A stretch of DNA of 64,000 nt from Microbacterium neungamense (GTDB lineage Bacteria > Actinomycetota > Actinomycetes > Actinomycetales > Microbacteriaceae): NCBI RefSeq assembly GCF_024971095.1, contig NZ_CP069717.1, positions 2,356,001 to 2,420,000 of the forward strand, read 5' to 3'. Below the pieces are notes generated by a model that saw only the letters and a program-made list of their open reading frames with translations, searched no databases and had not been told where the DNA came from. Position numbers and translations under genes: made by a program. Numbering within the stretch: the first letter of the stretch is position 1; each line of letters opens with the position of its first letter. This document shows positions 43,722 through 52,361 of the stretch, piece by piece.

Positions 43722-44354
43722 GTGGCATCCCCCGCGGCCGACGACTACCTGAAGACGGTGTACTCGCACACCGAATGGCAGGACGCGCCGATCACCCCCT
43801 CACAGCTCGCGGCGCAGCTGGGCATCGCCCCGTCCAGCGTCACCGAGATGGTGAAGAAGCTCGCCGCGGCGGGTCTCGTCTCGCATGTGCCGTACGGCGC
43901 GGTGCGGTTGACGGATGCCGGCGAGCGCCGAGCCCTGCAAATGCTGCGCCGGCACCGCCTGATCGAGACGTGGCTGGTGCGCGAGTTCGGCTACGCCTGG
44001 GACGAGGTGCACGACGAGGCCGAGGTGCTCGAGCACACCATCAGCGACCGGCTGCTCGAGGGCATCGACGAGCGGCTGGGCCGGCCCCATTTCGACCCGC
44101 ACGGCGACGCGATCCCCGACGCCTCGGGCCGGGTGCAGCGCGAGCCGTTCGTGCTGCTCCGCGACGCCGGTCCCGGCCACACCGGCCGGGTGCTGCGGGT
44201 GAGCGACCGCGACCCCGAGCTGCTGCGCGCCCTGGAGAACGCCGGGGTCGGCGTCGGCCGCGCGATCGTGGTGGCGGATGCCGGGATCCTGCTCGACGGC
44301 AGGCCGGTCGAGCTGCCGGCCGGTGCTGCCGAGGTGGTGTGGCTGAGCGCCTGA
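43722..44354 (+). CDS. mntR: DtxR/MntR-family metal-dependent regulator
   Basis: 210 residues: winged helix-turn-helix (DYLKTVYSHTEW, then SQLAAQLGIAPSSVTEMVKKL and SHVPYGAVRLTDAG), a dimerisation/metal domain (RRHRLIETWLVREFGYAWDE, EAEVLEHTISDRLLEGID) and a C-terminal FeoA/SH3-like domain. The E-H-x-I-S pattern is typical of this family. It probably binds the TTTCGG-N4-CCGAAA sites before mntA. TAGGCT lies 6 bases before its GTG, inside the end of the permease gene, so it can be expressed independently. Confidence 0.92.
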   Translation: MASPAADDYLKTVYSHTEWQDAPITPSQLAAQLGIAPSSVTEMVKKLAAAGLVSHVPYGAVRLTDAGERRALQMLRRHRLIETWLVREFGYAWDEVHDEAEVLEHTISDRLLEGIDERLGRPHFDPHGDAIPDASGRVQREPFVLLRDAGPGHTGRVLRVSDRDPELLRALENAGVGVGRAIVVADAGILLDGRPVELPAGAAEVVWLSA

Positions 44355-44386
44355 CCGGCGTCGGGGCCCGCCGATAGGCTGGCCGC

Positions 44387-45175
44387 ATGCGTGAACGTTC
44401 CGACATCGAATGCTGGCTCACCGACATGGACGGGGTGCTCGTGCATGAGAACGACGCCATCCCCGGGGCATCCGATCTGCTCGACGGCTGGGAGGCCGCC
44501 GGTATCCCGTATCTGGTGCTGACGAACAACTCGATCTTCACCGCCCGCGACCTCTCCGCGCGGCTGCGCGCGAGCGGGCTGCACGTGCCCGAGGAGCGGA
44601 TCTGGACCTCGGCGCTCGCGACCGCGGACTTCCTCGCCCAGCAGCTGCCCGGCGGCTCGGCCTTCGTGATCGGCGAGGCCGGCATCCTCACCGCCCTGCA
44701 CGAGGCCGGGTTCATCATGACCGAGACCCGGCCCGACTTCGTGGTGGTCGGCGAGACCCGCAACTACTCGTTCGAGGCGATCACGAAGGCCATCCGGCTC
44801 ATCAACGACGGCGCCCGCTTCATCGTCACGAACCCCGACGCGACCGGTCCGAGCGCGGAGGGGCCGCTGCCGGCGACCGGGGCGATCGCGGCGCTGATCA
44901 CGAAGGCGACCGGCAAGGAGCCGTACGTGGTCGGCAAGCCGAACCCGATGATGTTCCGCTCCGCGCTGAACAAGATCGGCGCGCACTCGAAGAAGACCGG
45001 CATGATCGGCGACCGCATGGACACCGACATCGTCGCGGGCATCGAGGCGGGCCTGCACACGGTGCTGGTGATGACCGGGATCAGCGACCGGGCCGAGATC
45101 GAGAAGTACCCGTTCCGTCCCGACGAGATCGTGCAGTCGGTCGCCGACCTGCTGCCGCGTACGACGGAGGGCTGA
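44387..45175 (+). CDS. HAD-IIA family phosphatase (NagD-like)
   Basis: 262 residues with WLTDMDGVLVHENDAIPGA (DxDGxL motif, D12/D14), TNNS (about 44-47), the lysine in VVGKPNPMMF and the DRMDTD loop (about 205-210). Members dephosphorylate sugar phosphates or nucleotides; the substrate is unknown. TAGGCT 6 bases before the ATG makes it leaderless. It heads a short operon with the YdeI-like gene (1-base gap) and a small membrane protein. Confidence 0.9.
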   Translation: MRERSDIECWLTDMDGVLVHENDAIPGASDLLDGWEAAGIPYLVLTNNSIFTARDLSARLRASGLHVPEERIWTSALATADFLAQQLPGGSAFVIGEAGILTALHEAGFIMTETRPDFVVVGETRNYSFEAITKAIRLINDGARFIVTNPDATGPSAEGPLPATGAIAALITKATGKEPYVVGKPNPMMFRSALNKIGAHSKKTGMIGDRMDTDIVAGIEAGLHTVLVMTGISDRAEIEKYPFRPDEIVQSVADLLPRTTEG

Positions 45176-45176
45176 G

Positions 45177-45749
45177 ATGGGCGCCCTCGACGACGGCGAG
45201 CGCGTGGTGGCACCGGATGCCGCGACCTGGCGGTCCTGGCTCGAGGCGAACCACGCCGTGTCGAAGGGCGCCTGGCTGGTGCGGCCGCGGGCCGGGAACG
45301 ACGATCTGCACGTCGACTACGAGGACGCCATCCTGCAGGCGCTCTGCTTCGGCTGGATCGACGGCCCGGTGCGCACCTTCGACGAGCGCACCGCCGGGCT
45401 GTGGTTCGCCCCGCGCCGGCCGACCAGCGGCTGGGCGGCGACGAACAAGGCCCGGGTGGCGCGGCTCGAAGCGGAGGGGCTGCTCGCGCCCGCCGGCATC
45501 CGCGCGATCGAGGTCGCGAAGGCGAACGGGTCGTGGACCGTGCTCGACGGGCCCGAGGCCGGGATCGAGCCGGACGACTTCACCGCGGCGCTGGACGCCG
45601 TGCCCGCCGCCCGTGCGCACTGGGACGCGTTCCCGAAGTCGGTGAAGAAGCTCGGGCTCACGCACATCGCCACGGCGAAGCGCCCCGAGACCCGCGCCGC
45701 GCGGATCGCGAAGATCGTGGCGGATGCCGCAGAGGGGAGACGGCCGTGA
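45177..45749 (+). CDS. YdeI/OmpD-associated family protein
   Basis: 190 residues. The start VAPDAATWRSWLEANH followed by GAWLVRPRAG, LCFGWIDGPVRTFDE and FAPRRPTSGWAATNK is the pattern of the YdeI family, cytoplasmic proteins linked in enterobacteria to stress and antimicrobial-peptide resistance but without a proven biochemical role. It starts one base after the HAD stop and its stop overlaps the next GTG. Confidence 0.85.
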   Translation: MGALDDGERVVAPDAATWRSWLEANHAVSKGAWLVRPRAGNDDLHVDYEDAILQALCFGWIDGPVRTFDERTAGLWFAPRRPTSGWAATNKARVARLEAEGLLAPAGIRAIEVAKANGSWTVLDGPEAGIEPDDFTAALDAVPAARAHWDAFPKSVKKLGLTHIATAKRPETRAARIAKIVADAAEGRRP

Positions 45750-45895
45750 CCCAGAACGACCTGCTGTTCCTGGTGCTGATCGGCATCGGCCTGGTGTCGC
45801 TGACGATCTTCGCCGTGCAGCTGCTGAAGCGCCCCAAGCGCGACGACCGCGGCGAGTGGTACGAGGGGCCGTGGGAGGACGACGACCGCCGCTGA
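45746..45895 (+). CDS. Small membrane protein (49 aa)
   Basis: GTG at 45746 overlaps the YdeI-like stop (GTGA) and has GGGGAG 6 bases upstream. It encodes one hydrophobic helix (LLFLVLIGIGLVSLTIFAVQ, about 6-25) and a charged, Trp-containing tail (RGEWYEGPWEDDDRR). I know of no function; the conserved-looking ending suggests a real protein. Confidence 0.6.
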   Translation: MTQNDLLFLVLIGIGLVSLTIFAVQLLKRPKRDDRGEWYEGPWEDDDRR

Positions 45896-45924
45896 GCGGG
45901 CGCGCTTCGGACCACTCCGGTCGG

Positions 45925-46827
45925 TCAGCGCAGGGCGAGCGCGGCGGCGCCGATCAGGGGGCCCTCGTCGCCGAGGCCGGAGCGCACCACGCGCGCGCGC
46001 CGGGAGTAGTCGTGCACGGCGGATGCGGTCAGCGCCCGCTGCACGAGCTCGACGTAGTCGTCCGAGACGCGGGAGAATCCGCCGCCGACCGCGATCACGT
46101 CCAGGTCGACGAGGGTCGCCGCATCCGCCAGCGCCTCGCCGACGGCTTTGGCCGAGCGCTCGATCGCGGCGCGGGCGACGGCGACGCCCGCGGCGGCGTC
46201 CATGGCGAGGTCCTCGCCGGTGGCGCCCTGCCAGCCCTGGGTGCGCGCCCACGCGACGGATGCCGGGCCCGAGGCGATCTCCTCGAGCGTGAGCCCGCCC
46301 TCGCGGCGGACCTGGCCGAGGTGGCCGGCGTTGCCGGACGCACCGGGGGCGTAGGCGCCGCCGAGCACGAATCCGCCGCCGACCCCGGTGGAGACGACGA
46401 TCGAGAGCGAGGCGCGGGCGCCGCGGGTCGCGCCGAGCCAGGACTCGGCGAGGGCGAGCGCGCCGCCGTCGTGGCCCAGCACGGCGGGCAGGTCGTGGCC
46501 GAGGACGGCGGATGCCGCGCGGCGCACCGCTGCGGCGAGGCCGTAGCCGCGGGCATCCGGCATGTTCACCGGGCTGATGGTGCCGGCCTCGCGGTCGACG
46601 GGGCCGGCGCTGCCGATGCCGGCGCCGGCGATCTCGGCATCCGCGGGGCGTGCGGCGAGCGCGTGCGCGACGGCCTCGGCGACGGCGGCGTCGAGGGATG
46701 CCGGTGTGGCGCTGCGGCCGGTGGGACGGCGGGTGCGGCTGCCCTCGACGAGGGTGCCGTCGTCGGCGACGAGGGCCGCCTCGAGCTTGGTGCCGCCGAC
46801 GTCGACGGCGAGCGCGTACCGGGTCAT
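45925..46827 (-). CDS. ROK-family sugar kinase-like protein without the zinc motif
   Basis: 300 residues with the ROK ATPase core: YALAVDVGGTKLEAALVADD (phosphate-1 loop, DxGGTK), AGIGSAGPVD and VVSTGVGGGFVLGG. The catalytic stretch reads AGHLGQVRREGG; the usual CxCGxxGC zinc-binding motif is missing, and the protein has no cysteine at all. It may be a glucokinase-like kinase with a metal-free fold. It starts 13 bases after the pyrE stop without a clear ribosome site, so probably coupled to pyrE. Confidence 0.85.
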   Translation of the reverse strand: MTRYALAVDVGGTKLEAALVADDGTLVEGSRTRRPTGRSATPASLDAAVAEAVAHALAARPADAEIAGAGIGSAGPVDREAGTISPVNMPDARGYGLAAAVRRAASAVLGHDLPAVLGHDGGALALAESWLGATRGARASLSIVVSTGVGGGFVLGGAYAPGASGNAGHLGQVRREGGLTLEEIASGPASVAWARTQGWQGATGEDLAMDAAAGVAVARAAIERSAKAVGEALADAATLVDLDVIAVGGGFSRVSDDYVELVQRALTASAVHDYSRRARVVRSGLGDEGPLIGAAALALR

Positions 46828-46840
46828 CGCGGGTGCCGGG

Positions 46841-47416
46841 TCACTGCGGGTCGAGGCCGAGGTCGTCGAGGTCGAAGGCGGCGAGCCACTGCAGGCCCTC
46901 CGCCTCGACCGCCGCCTGGGCGCCGGTCTTGCGGTCGACGATGACGGCGACGGCGACGACCTCGGCGCCCTCGCGACGGAGCGCCTCGACCGCCTTCAGC
47001 GCGGACTGGCCGGTGGTCGAGGTGTCCTCGAGGACCACAACGCGCTTGCCGGCGACGTCCGCGCCCTCGACCTGGCGGCCGCGGCCGTGGTCCTTGGGCT
47101 CCTTGCGCACGACGAAGGCGTCGAGCGGGCGGCCCTCGCCACGGGCGGCGGCGTCGACGGATGCGTGCATGACGGCGTTCGCGATCGGGTCGGCGCCCAG
47201 GGTGAGCCCGCCGACGGCGGAGACGTCGAGGTCCTTGATGAGGTCGAGCATCACCCGGCCGATCGCGGGCGCGGCCCGGTGGTCGAGGGTCAGCTTGCGC
47301 ATGTCGACGTAGTAGCTGGCCTTCTTGCCGCTGGAGAGCGTGAAGTCGCCGTGGAACACCGCCTCCCCCGTGATGAGGTCGAGCAGGGCCTGGCGGTCTG
47401 AGGCGAGGTCGGTCAC
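46841..47416 (-). CDS. pyrE: Orotate phosphoribosyltransferase
   Basis: Converts orotate and PRPP to OMP in pyrimidine synthesis. 191 residues, with FHGDFTLSSGKKASYYVDMR near the N-terminus (family signature and lysine), VRKEPKDHGRG and the PRPP-binding VVVLEDTSTTGQSA (about 120-133). TACACT (47424-47429) is 7 bases before the GTG at 47416, so I use that start; the longer frame upstream is spurious. It is the first gene of pyrE-ROK. Confidence 0.94.
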   Translation of the reverse strand: MTDLASDRQALLDLITGEAVFHGDFTLSSGKKASYYVDMRKLTLDHRAAPAIGRVMLDLIKDLDVSAVGGLTLGADPIANAVMHASVDAAARGEGRPLDAFVVRKEPKDHGRGRQVEGADVAGKRVVVLEDTSTTGQSALKAVEALRREGAEVVAVAVIVDRKTGAQAAVEAEGLQWLAAFDLDDLGLDPQ

Positions 47417-47514
47417 GGCATCCAGTGTATTCGCGGCGGCTCCTGCGACATCCTCCCCTGCGGGTCGTTCACAACCCGCCCGGCCTCGCCTACCGTGGCA
47501 GGTGAGGAGGTTCC

Positions 47515-48051
47515 ATGTTCTCGTACGACCCGTATGCCGCCCTTGCCGAGCTCCGTCCGGTTCCCTCGCTGGAGCTGACCAGTCCCGACTTCGACGCGGA
47601 CGGCCCGCTGCCGCTGTTCGCGTGGGCGTCTGCGCGCGGGGGTGAGGACCGGCATCCGGCGCTGGAGTGGTCGGAGCCGCCGTCCGGCACCAGGAGCATC
47701 GCCGTCTCGTGCTTCGACCCGGATGCCCCGACCGGCTCGGGCTACTGGCACTGGGCCGCGTACAACCTGCCCGCCGATCTGCGCTCGCTTCCGGCCGGGG
47801 ACGGCACGGCGAAGAGCCTGCCCTCCGGGGCATCCGTGCTGCCGAACGAGAAGCGGCTGGAGCGGTTCATCGGCGCCGCACCGCCGGAGGGCACCGGTGT
47901 GCACCGCTACTTCTTCGTGGTGGACGCGCTCGATGTGGACCGGCTCGACCTCGAGGCCGGGGCGACCCCTGCGGTGCTCGGCTTCAACCGGCACTTCCAC
48001 ACCCTCGCCCGCGGGGTGCTCGTCGGGACGGCCGACCCCGGCGAACGGTGA
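47515..48051 (+). CDS. YbhB/YbcL-family (Raf-kinase-inhibitor-like, PEBP) protein
   Basis: 178 residues of the phosphatidylethanolamine-binding fold: LELTSPDFDADGPLP, then FDPDAPTGSGYWHWAAYNLP (family signature, about 65-84) and RYFFVVDALDV. Roles of bacterial members are mostly unknown. There is no signal peptide. GAGGAGG lies 5 bases before the ATG, an ordinary leadered start unlike its neighbours. Confidence 0.88.
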   Translation: MFSYDPYAALAELRPVPSLELTSPDFDADGPLPLFAWASARGGEDRHPALEWSEPPSGTRSIAVSCFDPDAPTGSGYWHWAAYNLPADLRSLPAGDGTAKSLPSGASVLPNEKRLERFIGAAPPEGTGVHRYFFVVDALDVDRLDLEAGATPAVLGFNRHFHTLARGVLVGTADPGER

Positions 48052-48088
48052 GCCCGGCGACGTCGGCACCCGCCCATAGGCTGGTTCC

Positions 48089-48934
48089 ATGCGTCTGGCC
48101 ACCTGGAACATCAACTCGATCCGCACGCGCGTGTCCCGCGCGGTCGACTTCGCCGTCCGCGAAGACATCGACGTGCTCGCGCTGCAGGAGATCAAGTGCC
48201 GGCCGGAGCAGTTCCCGTACGCGCCGTTCGAGGAGGCCGGGTACCACGTCGAGGCGCACGGGTTCAACCAGTGGAACGGCGTCGCGATCGCGAGCCGCCT
48301 GCCGATCACGGACGTGCGCACTTCGTTCGAGGGCCAGCCCGGCTTCGCGAAGGGGCATGAGGGTCCGGATGCCCCGATCGAGGCACGCGCACTGGGTGTG
48401 ATGGTCGACGGCGTGCGGGTGTGGAGCCTGTACGTGCCCAACGGCCGGTCGCTCGGCGACCCGCACTACCACTACAAGCTGCACTGGCTCGAGGCGCTGC
48501 GCACCGCGACGGCCTCCGAGCTGTCCGCGAACCCCGACCTCCCGCTCGCCCTGGTCGGCGATTTCAACATCATCCCGTTCGACAAGGACAACGGCGATCC
48601 CGCGATCGTGCCCGGCTTCTCGACCCACGTCTCGCAGCCCGAGCGCGACGCCTTCTTCGCCCTGGAGTCGGCGGGCGTGACGGATGTCGTGCGCCCGCTC
48701 ATCCCCGAGGGCTACACCTATTGGGACTACCAGCGGCTGAAGTTCCCGCGCAACGAGGGCATCCGCATCGACTTCATCCTCGGCTCGCGCACGTTCGCCG
48801 ATGCCGTCACCGGCGCCACCATTCACCGCAACGAGCGCAAGGGCGAGCAGCCCAGCGACCACGTGCCGGTCGTGGTCGACCTCGACTTCGGCGGCGCGGC
48901 GGAAGACGACGACCTCCCGATGATCTTCGCGTGA
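48089..48934 (+). CDS. xthA: Exodeoxyribonuclease III
   Basis: AP endonuclease / 3'-5' exonuclease of base-excision repair, 281 residues. Motifs in order: RLATWNINSIRTR (N-terminus), LALQEIKCRPEQFP (metal-binding glutamate), SLYVPNGRSLGDPHYHYKL, LVGDFNIIPFDKD, RIDFILGS and the SDHVPVVVDLD ending. TAGGCT 6 bases before the ATG gives a leaderless start. The stop overlaps the GTG of a broken HAD gene. Confidence 0.94.
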   Translation: MRLATWNINSIRTRVSRAVDFAVREDIDVLALQEIKCRPEQFPYAPFEEAGYHVEAHGFNQWNGVAIASRLPITDVRTSFEGQPGFAKGHEGPDAPIEARALGVMVDGVRVWSLYVPNGRSLGDPHYHYKLHWLEALRTATASELSANPDLPLALVGDFNIIPFDKDNGDPAIVPGFSTHVSQPERDAFFALESAGVTDVVRPLIPEGYTYWDYQRLKFPRNEGIRIDFILGSRTFADAVTGATIHRNERKGEQPSDHVPVVVDLDFGGAAEDDDLPMIFA

Positions 48935-49376
48935 CGGCACCCGGCATCGGCCTCATCGCCACCGATCTCGACGGCACGCTCCTGGGCTCGGACGGGCAGG
49001 TGTCGCCGCGCACCCGGGCCGCGCTCGATGCGGCGCGGGATGCCGGCATCGTCACCGTGCCGGTCACCGCTCGTCAGCCGATCGGTCTGCGGCCGATCGC
49101 CGAGCAGGCGGGGTTCGACGAGTGGGCCTGGCCGACCACAAGCGCGACCCGGCGACGATGGGCGGCGTGCCACTGGCGGACGTGCTGGCCGCACCGAGCC
49201 TGAAGCTGGTGATCCGGCATCCGTCGCGTCCGATCGCCGAGGTCTTCGACGCGCTCCGCGCGCTCGGGCTGACCGGCTTCGAGGCGACGATGTCCGGGGC
49301 GCCGTTCGTCGAGGTGATGGCCCAGGGCGTCTCCAAGGCGACCGGGCTGGCGCAGGTCTGCGAGCATCTCGGTGAG
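48931..49376 (+). pseudogene. HAD-family (Cof-type) phosphatase, internally deleted and truncated
   Basis: The GTG at 48931 overlaps the xthA stop and begins a normal Cof-like phosphatase: IGLIATDLDGTLLGSDGQVS, then VTVPVTARQPIGLRPIAEQA. After GFDEWA (about 49130) the frame shifts and the sequence jumps to ADHKRDPATMGGVPLADVLA and GFEATMSGAPFVEVMAQGVS, family segments that normally lie about 80-100 residues further on. It ends after LAQVCEHLGE without the final motif. No working enzyme can be made. Confidence 0.8.
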
Positions 49377-49425
49377 CATCAGCTCGGTGCGCAGGATGGC
49401 CGCGTCCGGGGGCGTCATCCCATGC

Positions 49426-49582
49426 GTGCTCGGCGGCCGCGGCGAGATCCTCGACTGGGGCACCGAGAAGCGGCTCTTCACCAGGGCGCAACGGCTCGCC
49501 CATCCCGCCGCCGCACGTCGATCCCGCCGGCACGCCGCGGCTCGGCGGCAGAGCGAGGTTCGACTTCGCCACCGCGGCCTGA
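49426..49582 (+). pseudogene. DUF222 / HNH endonuclease remnant
   Basis: Two pieces in different frames: GEILDWGTEKRLFTRAQRLA, which precedes the HNH domain in DUF222 proteins, followed directly (from 49505) by PPPHVDPAGTPRLGGRARF and a TGA at 49580-49582, the usual C-terminus. The catalytic HNH part between them is missing. DUF222-HNH genes are multi-copy and mobile-like in actinobacteria. The 124 bases after it, up to the histidine-kinase start, hold only that gene's promoter. Confidence 0.65.
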
Positions 49583-49706
49583 CTGCTGTCGGCCCGAAAC
49601 GGATCGCGCCCCCAGCGCCGCCGCGGACCGGCATCCGATGCCCTCGTGCACCCGCATCCGTCGCGCGGGGGATGCCGCGGCCTCCATGCGCTCCTACGGT
49701 GGAAGC

Positions 49707-50969
49707 ATGCCGTCCTCCGTCCCGTTCACGCGCACGCCCACGCCGCGCGAACTCCGCGGGGATCTCGTGCTCGCGGCGGCGATGCTCGTCGGCGGCATGC
49801 TGTCCGCCGCGCTGTCGTCGATCGCGGGCGTCTACGGCGAGGAGCAGGCGCCGCTGTGGACCGCCCTGCTCCTGGTGCCGGCCGTGAGTGCGCCGCTCGC
49901 GCTGCGGCGCCGCAGGCCGGCCGTGGTGGCCGTCGTCGTCGCCGTCGCGTTCTTCGTAGGCGTCACCTTCAAGGTGCCCGAGCTGTACGTCATGAACATC
50001 GCGATGTTCGTCGCGCTCTACACGGTGGGCGCCTGGATGAACAACCGGCGAACCGCCCTCATCGTGCGGGTCGCGATCATCGCCGGCATGTTCGCCTGGC
50101 TGATCGTGGTGATGTACCGCGACGCCATCGACCAGGCGAAGGAGGCGGACGTCGCCGCCGGGCTGTTCTCCCCCTACGTGGCGTTCATGATGATCCAGCT
50201 GCTGCTGAACGTGCTGTACTTCGGCGGGGCCTACTACTTCGGCGAGCGCTCCTGGCAGGCCGCCGCGCAGCGCGCGGCTCTCGAGGAGCGCACCGCCGAG
50301 CTCGAGCGCGAGCGCGAGGTCACCGCGGCGCAGGCCGTCGCCCTCGACCGCATCCGCATCGCCCGCGAGCTGCACGACGTGGTCGCTCACCACGTCTCGG
50401 TGATGGGGGTGCAGGCGGGCGCCGCCCGCATGGTCATCGACGACTCCCCCGCCGAGGCCGCCCGCATCCTCACCGCGATCGAGGCGGGCGCCCGCGACGC
50501 GATCCGCGAGTTCCACGGGCTGCTGGAGACCCTGCGGGCGCCGGGAGAGGACGCCGAGGCGGCCGCGCCCGCCGCCGGCGTCGACGACATCGAGACGCTC
50601 GCCGCCGCGTCGACGGATGCCGGCCTGCCCACCGCGTTCCACGTCATCGGCACGCCCGTGCCCGTGCCGCCGGTAGTGGCCGTGAACCTCTACCGGATCG
50701 CGCAGGAAGCGCTCACCAACGCCCGCCGTCACGCCGGCCCCGGCGCCACCGCGGATGTGCGCCTGCGCTACGCCGCCGACGCCGTGGAGCTGGAGGTGGC
50801 CAACACCGGCCGGCCCGTCGCGGGCATCCGTCCCGGTCTCGGCCAGCTCGGCATGCGCGAGCGCGCGCACGCCTCGGGCGGCACCATCGAGTTCGCGCCG
50901 CGCGCCGAGGGCGGCTTCCGGGTGCGCGTCGCGGTGCCGCTCACGGACGCCGGAGGAGGACCCGAATGA
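49707..50969 (+). CDS. Sensor histidine kinase (NarX/DesK-like, HisKA_3)
   Basis: 420 residues: four to five membrane helices in the N-terminal 170 residues, a coiled coil (ALEERTAELEREREV), the phosphoacceptor in RIRIARELHDVVAHHVSVMG (His about 222) and a HATPase_c domain (NLYRIAQEALTNARRHA; G-box PGLGQLGMRERAHASGG). No extracellular sensor domain is evident, so it may sense membrane state. TACGGT (49695-49700) is 6 bases before the ATG. It overlaps the response-regulator gene by 4 bases. Confidence 0.92.
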   Translation: MPSSVPFTRTPTPRELRGDLVLAAAMLVGGMLSAALSSIAGVYGEEQAPLWTALLLVPAVSAPLALRRRRPAVVAVVVAVAFFVGVTFKVPELYVMNIAMFVALYTVGAWMNNRRTALIVRVAIIAGMFAWLIVVMYRDAIDQAKEADVAAGLFSPYVAFMMIQLLLNVLYFGGAYYFGERSWQAAAQRAALEERTAELEREREVTAAQAVALDRIRIARELHDVVAHHVSVMGVQAGAARMVIDDSPAEAARILTAIEAGARDAIREFHGLLETLRAPGEDAEAAAPAAGVDDIETLAAASTDAGLPTAFHVIGTPVPVPPVVAVNLYRIAQEALTNARRHAGPGATADVRLRYAADAVELEVANTGRPVAGIRPGLGQLGMRERAHASGGTIEFAPRAEGGFRVRVAVPLTDAGGGPE

Positions 50970-51691
50970 CCGCGCAGACCCCGATCCGCGTGCTGCTGGT
51001 GGACGATCACGCCATGCTCCGGGCCGGATTCCGGACCATCCTCGACGCGCAGCCCGACATCACCGTCGTGGGCGAGGCGGCCACCGGCGCGGAGGCGGTC
51101 GCCACGGCCGCGCAGCTGCGCCCGGACGTCATCACGATGGACGTGCAGATGCCGGACATGGACGGCCTCGAGGCGACGCGGCGGATCGTCGCCGACCCGG
51201 CGGTGTCCTCCGCGATCGCGGTGGTGACCACCTTCGACCGCGACGAGTACCTGTTCCAGGCGCTCGAGGCGGGGGCGAGCGGATTCCTGCTGAAGAACGC
51301 GGGCCCGGAGGAGCTCATCGCCGCGGTCCGCGCACTCGCGGCCGGCGACGGGATGCTGGCGCCCGAGGTGACCCGCCGCGTGCTCACCCGGTTCGCGTCA
51401 TCGTCCGGGCGCGGAGCGCCGGCGCACATCTCGACGGCATCCGCCGGCCCGGCATCCGCCGTCCGAGCCTCCGCGTCCGGGGCATCCGGAGTCCTCGCCG
51501 AGCCGCTCACGGAGCGCGAGGCGGAGGTGCTGCAGCTGATGTCGGACGCCCGCAGCAACGCCGAGATCGCCTCCGCGCTGTTCATCGGCGAGGCGACCGT
51601 GAAGACGCACGTGTCCCGCATCCTGCAGAAGCTCGGCGCGCGGGATCGCGTGCAGGCCGTGGTGCTCGCGCACCGTCACGGCCTCGCCTGA
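50966..51691 (+). CDS. Response regulator, NarL/LuxR type
   Basis: 241 residues: receiver domain with phospho-acceptor D59 in VITMDVQMPDMDG, VTTFDRDEYL and KNAGPEEL; a long Ala/Ser/Gly linker (about 135-172); and a LuxR helix-turn-helix (LTEREAEVLQLM, NAEIASALFIGEATVKTHVS). It is the partner of the kinase before it. Its targets are unknown; the ABC-2 exporter 0.8 kb downstream is a candidate by proximity only. A hairpin terminator follows its stop. Confidence 0.93.
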   Translation: MTAQTPIRVLLVDDHAMLRAGFRTILDAQPDITVVGEAATGAEAVATAAQLRPDVITMDVQMPDMDGLEATRRIVADPAVSSAIAVVTTFDRDEYLFQALEAGASGFLLKNAGPEELIAAVRALAAGDGMLAPEVTRRVLTRFASSSGRGAPAHISTASAGPASAVRASASGASGVLAEPLTEREAEVLQLMSDARSNAEIASALFIGEATVKTHVSRILQKLGARDRVQAVVLAHRHGLA

Positions 51692-51692
51692 G

Positions 51693-51720
51693 GAGGCCGG
51701 CCCCCGCGGAGGCCGGCCTC
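51693..51720. terminator. Bidirectional terminator
   Basis: GAGGCCGGC (51693-51701) and GCCGGCCTC (51712-51720) form a perfect 9-base stem with a 10-base loop between the convergent response-regulator and FMN-reductase genes. Confidence 0.7.
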
Positions 51721-51732
51721 ACCCGTCGGCGG

Positions 51733-52302
51733 TCAGGCGGCGTGACGGCGTGCGGCCTCCACGCGGGTGATCAGCGTGTCGAAGGCGGCGATGTAGCCGC
51801 GCAGGAACTCGGCGGTGCTCTCCACGGTGACGTCACCCTCGTCGGTGATCAGGCCCGGGGTGACCTGGACGAAGCCCTCGGGCTGGCCCATGGTGACGGC
51901 GTTGAAGTGGCCGAGGATCGCACGCAGGTGCTGCTGCGCGGCCGCGGTGGCGATGCCGCCGCCGGAGGCGCCGATGACGGCGGTCGGCTTGCCGTCGAAC
52001 GAGCCCTGCCCGTAGGGACGCGCGGCCCAGTCGAGGGCGTTCTTCAGCACGCCGGGGATGGAGCGGCTGTACTCCGGGGTGAGGATGATGACGCCGTCCG
52101 CGTCGGCGATGGCCTGCTTGAAGTCGCGGGCGGCCTGCGGGAAGTCGGCCTCGGCGTCCTGCGAGTAGAAGGGGAGGTCCTTGATCGGGATCTCGACGAG
52201 CTCGACGCCCTCCGGGGCGAGCTTCGCGAGCGCGGTCGCGAGGCGGCGGTTGATGGAGGTGCTCGACAGGCTGCCGACGATGTATCCGATGGTGCGGGTC
52301 AT
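51733..52302 (-). CDS. NADPH-dependent FMN reductase (flavodoxin-like)
   Basis: 189 residues of the NAD(P)H:FMN reductase/azoreductase family: GYIVGSLSSTSINRRLATAL (phosphate loop of FMN), PFYSQDAEADFPQAARDFKQ, LTPEYSRSIPGVLKNALDW (GVLKNA-type motif) and AVIGASGGGIATAAAQQHLR. Members reduce flavins, quinones, azo dyes or chromate. ATG at 52302 has AAGGA 5 bases upstream. An AT-rich perfect palindrome 60 bases upstream suggests tight repression, perhaps by a redox- or drug-responsive regulator not encoded here. Confidence 0.9.
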   Translation of the reverse strand: MTRTIGYIVGSLSSTSINRRLATALAKLAPEGVELVEIPIKDLPFYSQDAEADFPQAARDFKQAIADADGVIILTPEYSRSIPGVLKNALDWAARPYGQGSFDGKPTAVIGASGGGIATAAAQQHLRAILGHFNAVTMGQPEGFVQVTPGLITDEGDVTVESTAEFLRGYIAAFDTLITRVEAARRHAA

Positions 52303-52361
52303 GAGAGTCCTTCTGTCTGATCGTGAGGGGGACGATGGGGACAACCGCCCCGAGCCACCGT

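Noticed and set aside
49361..49424. Minus-strand frame reading MTPPDAAILRTELMLTEML at the end of the HAD remnant
   Set aside because: It could be the start of another truncated gene, but it is only about 20 codons long and overlaps the HAD fragment; not enough to call.
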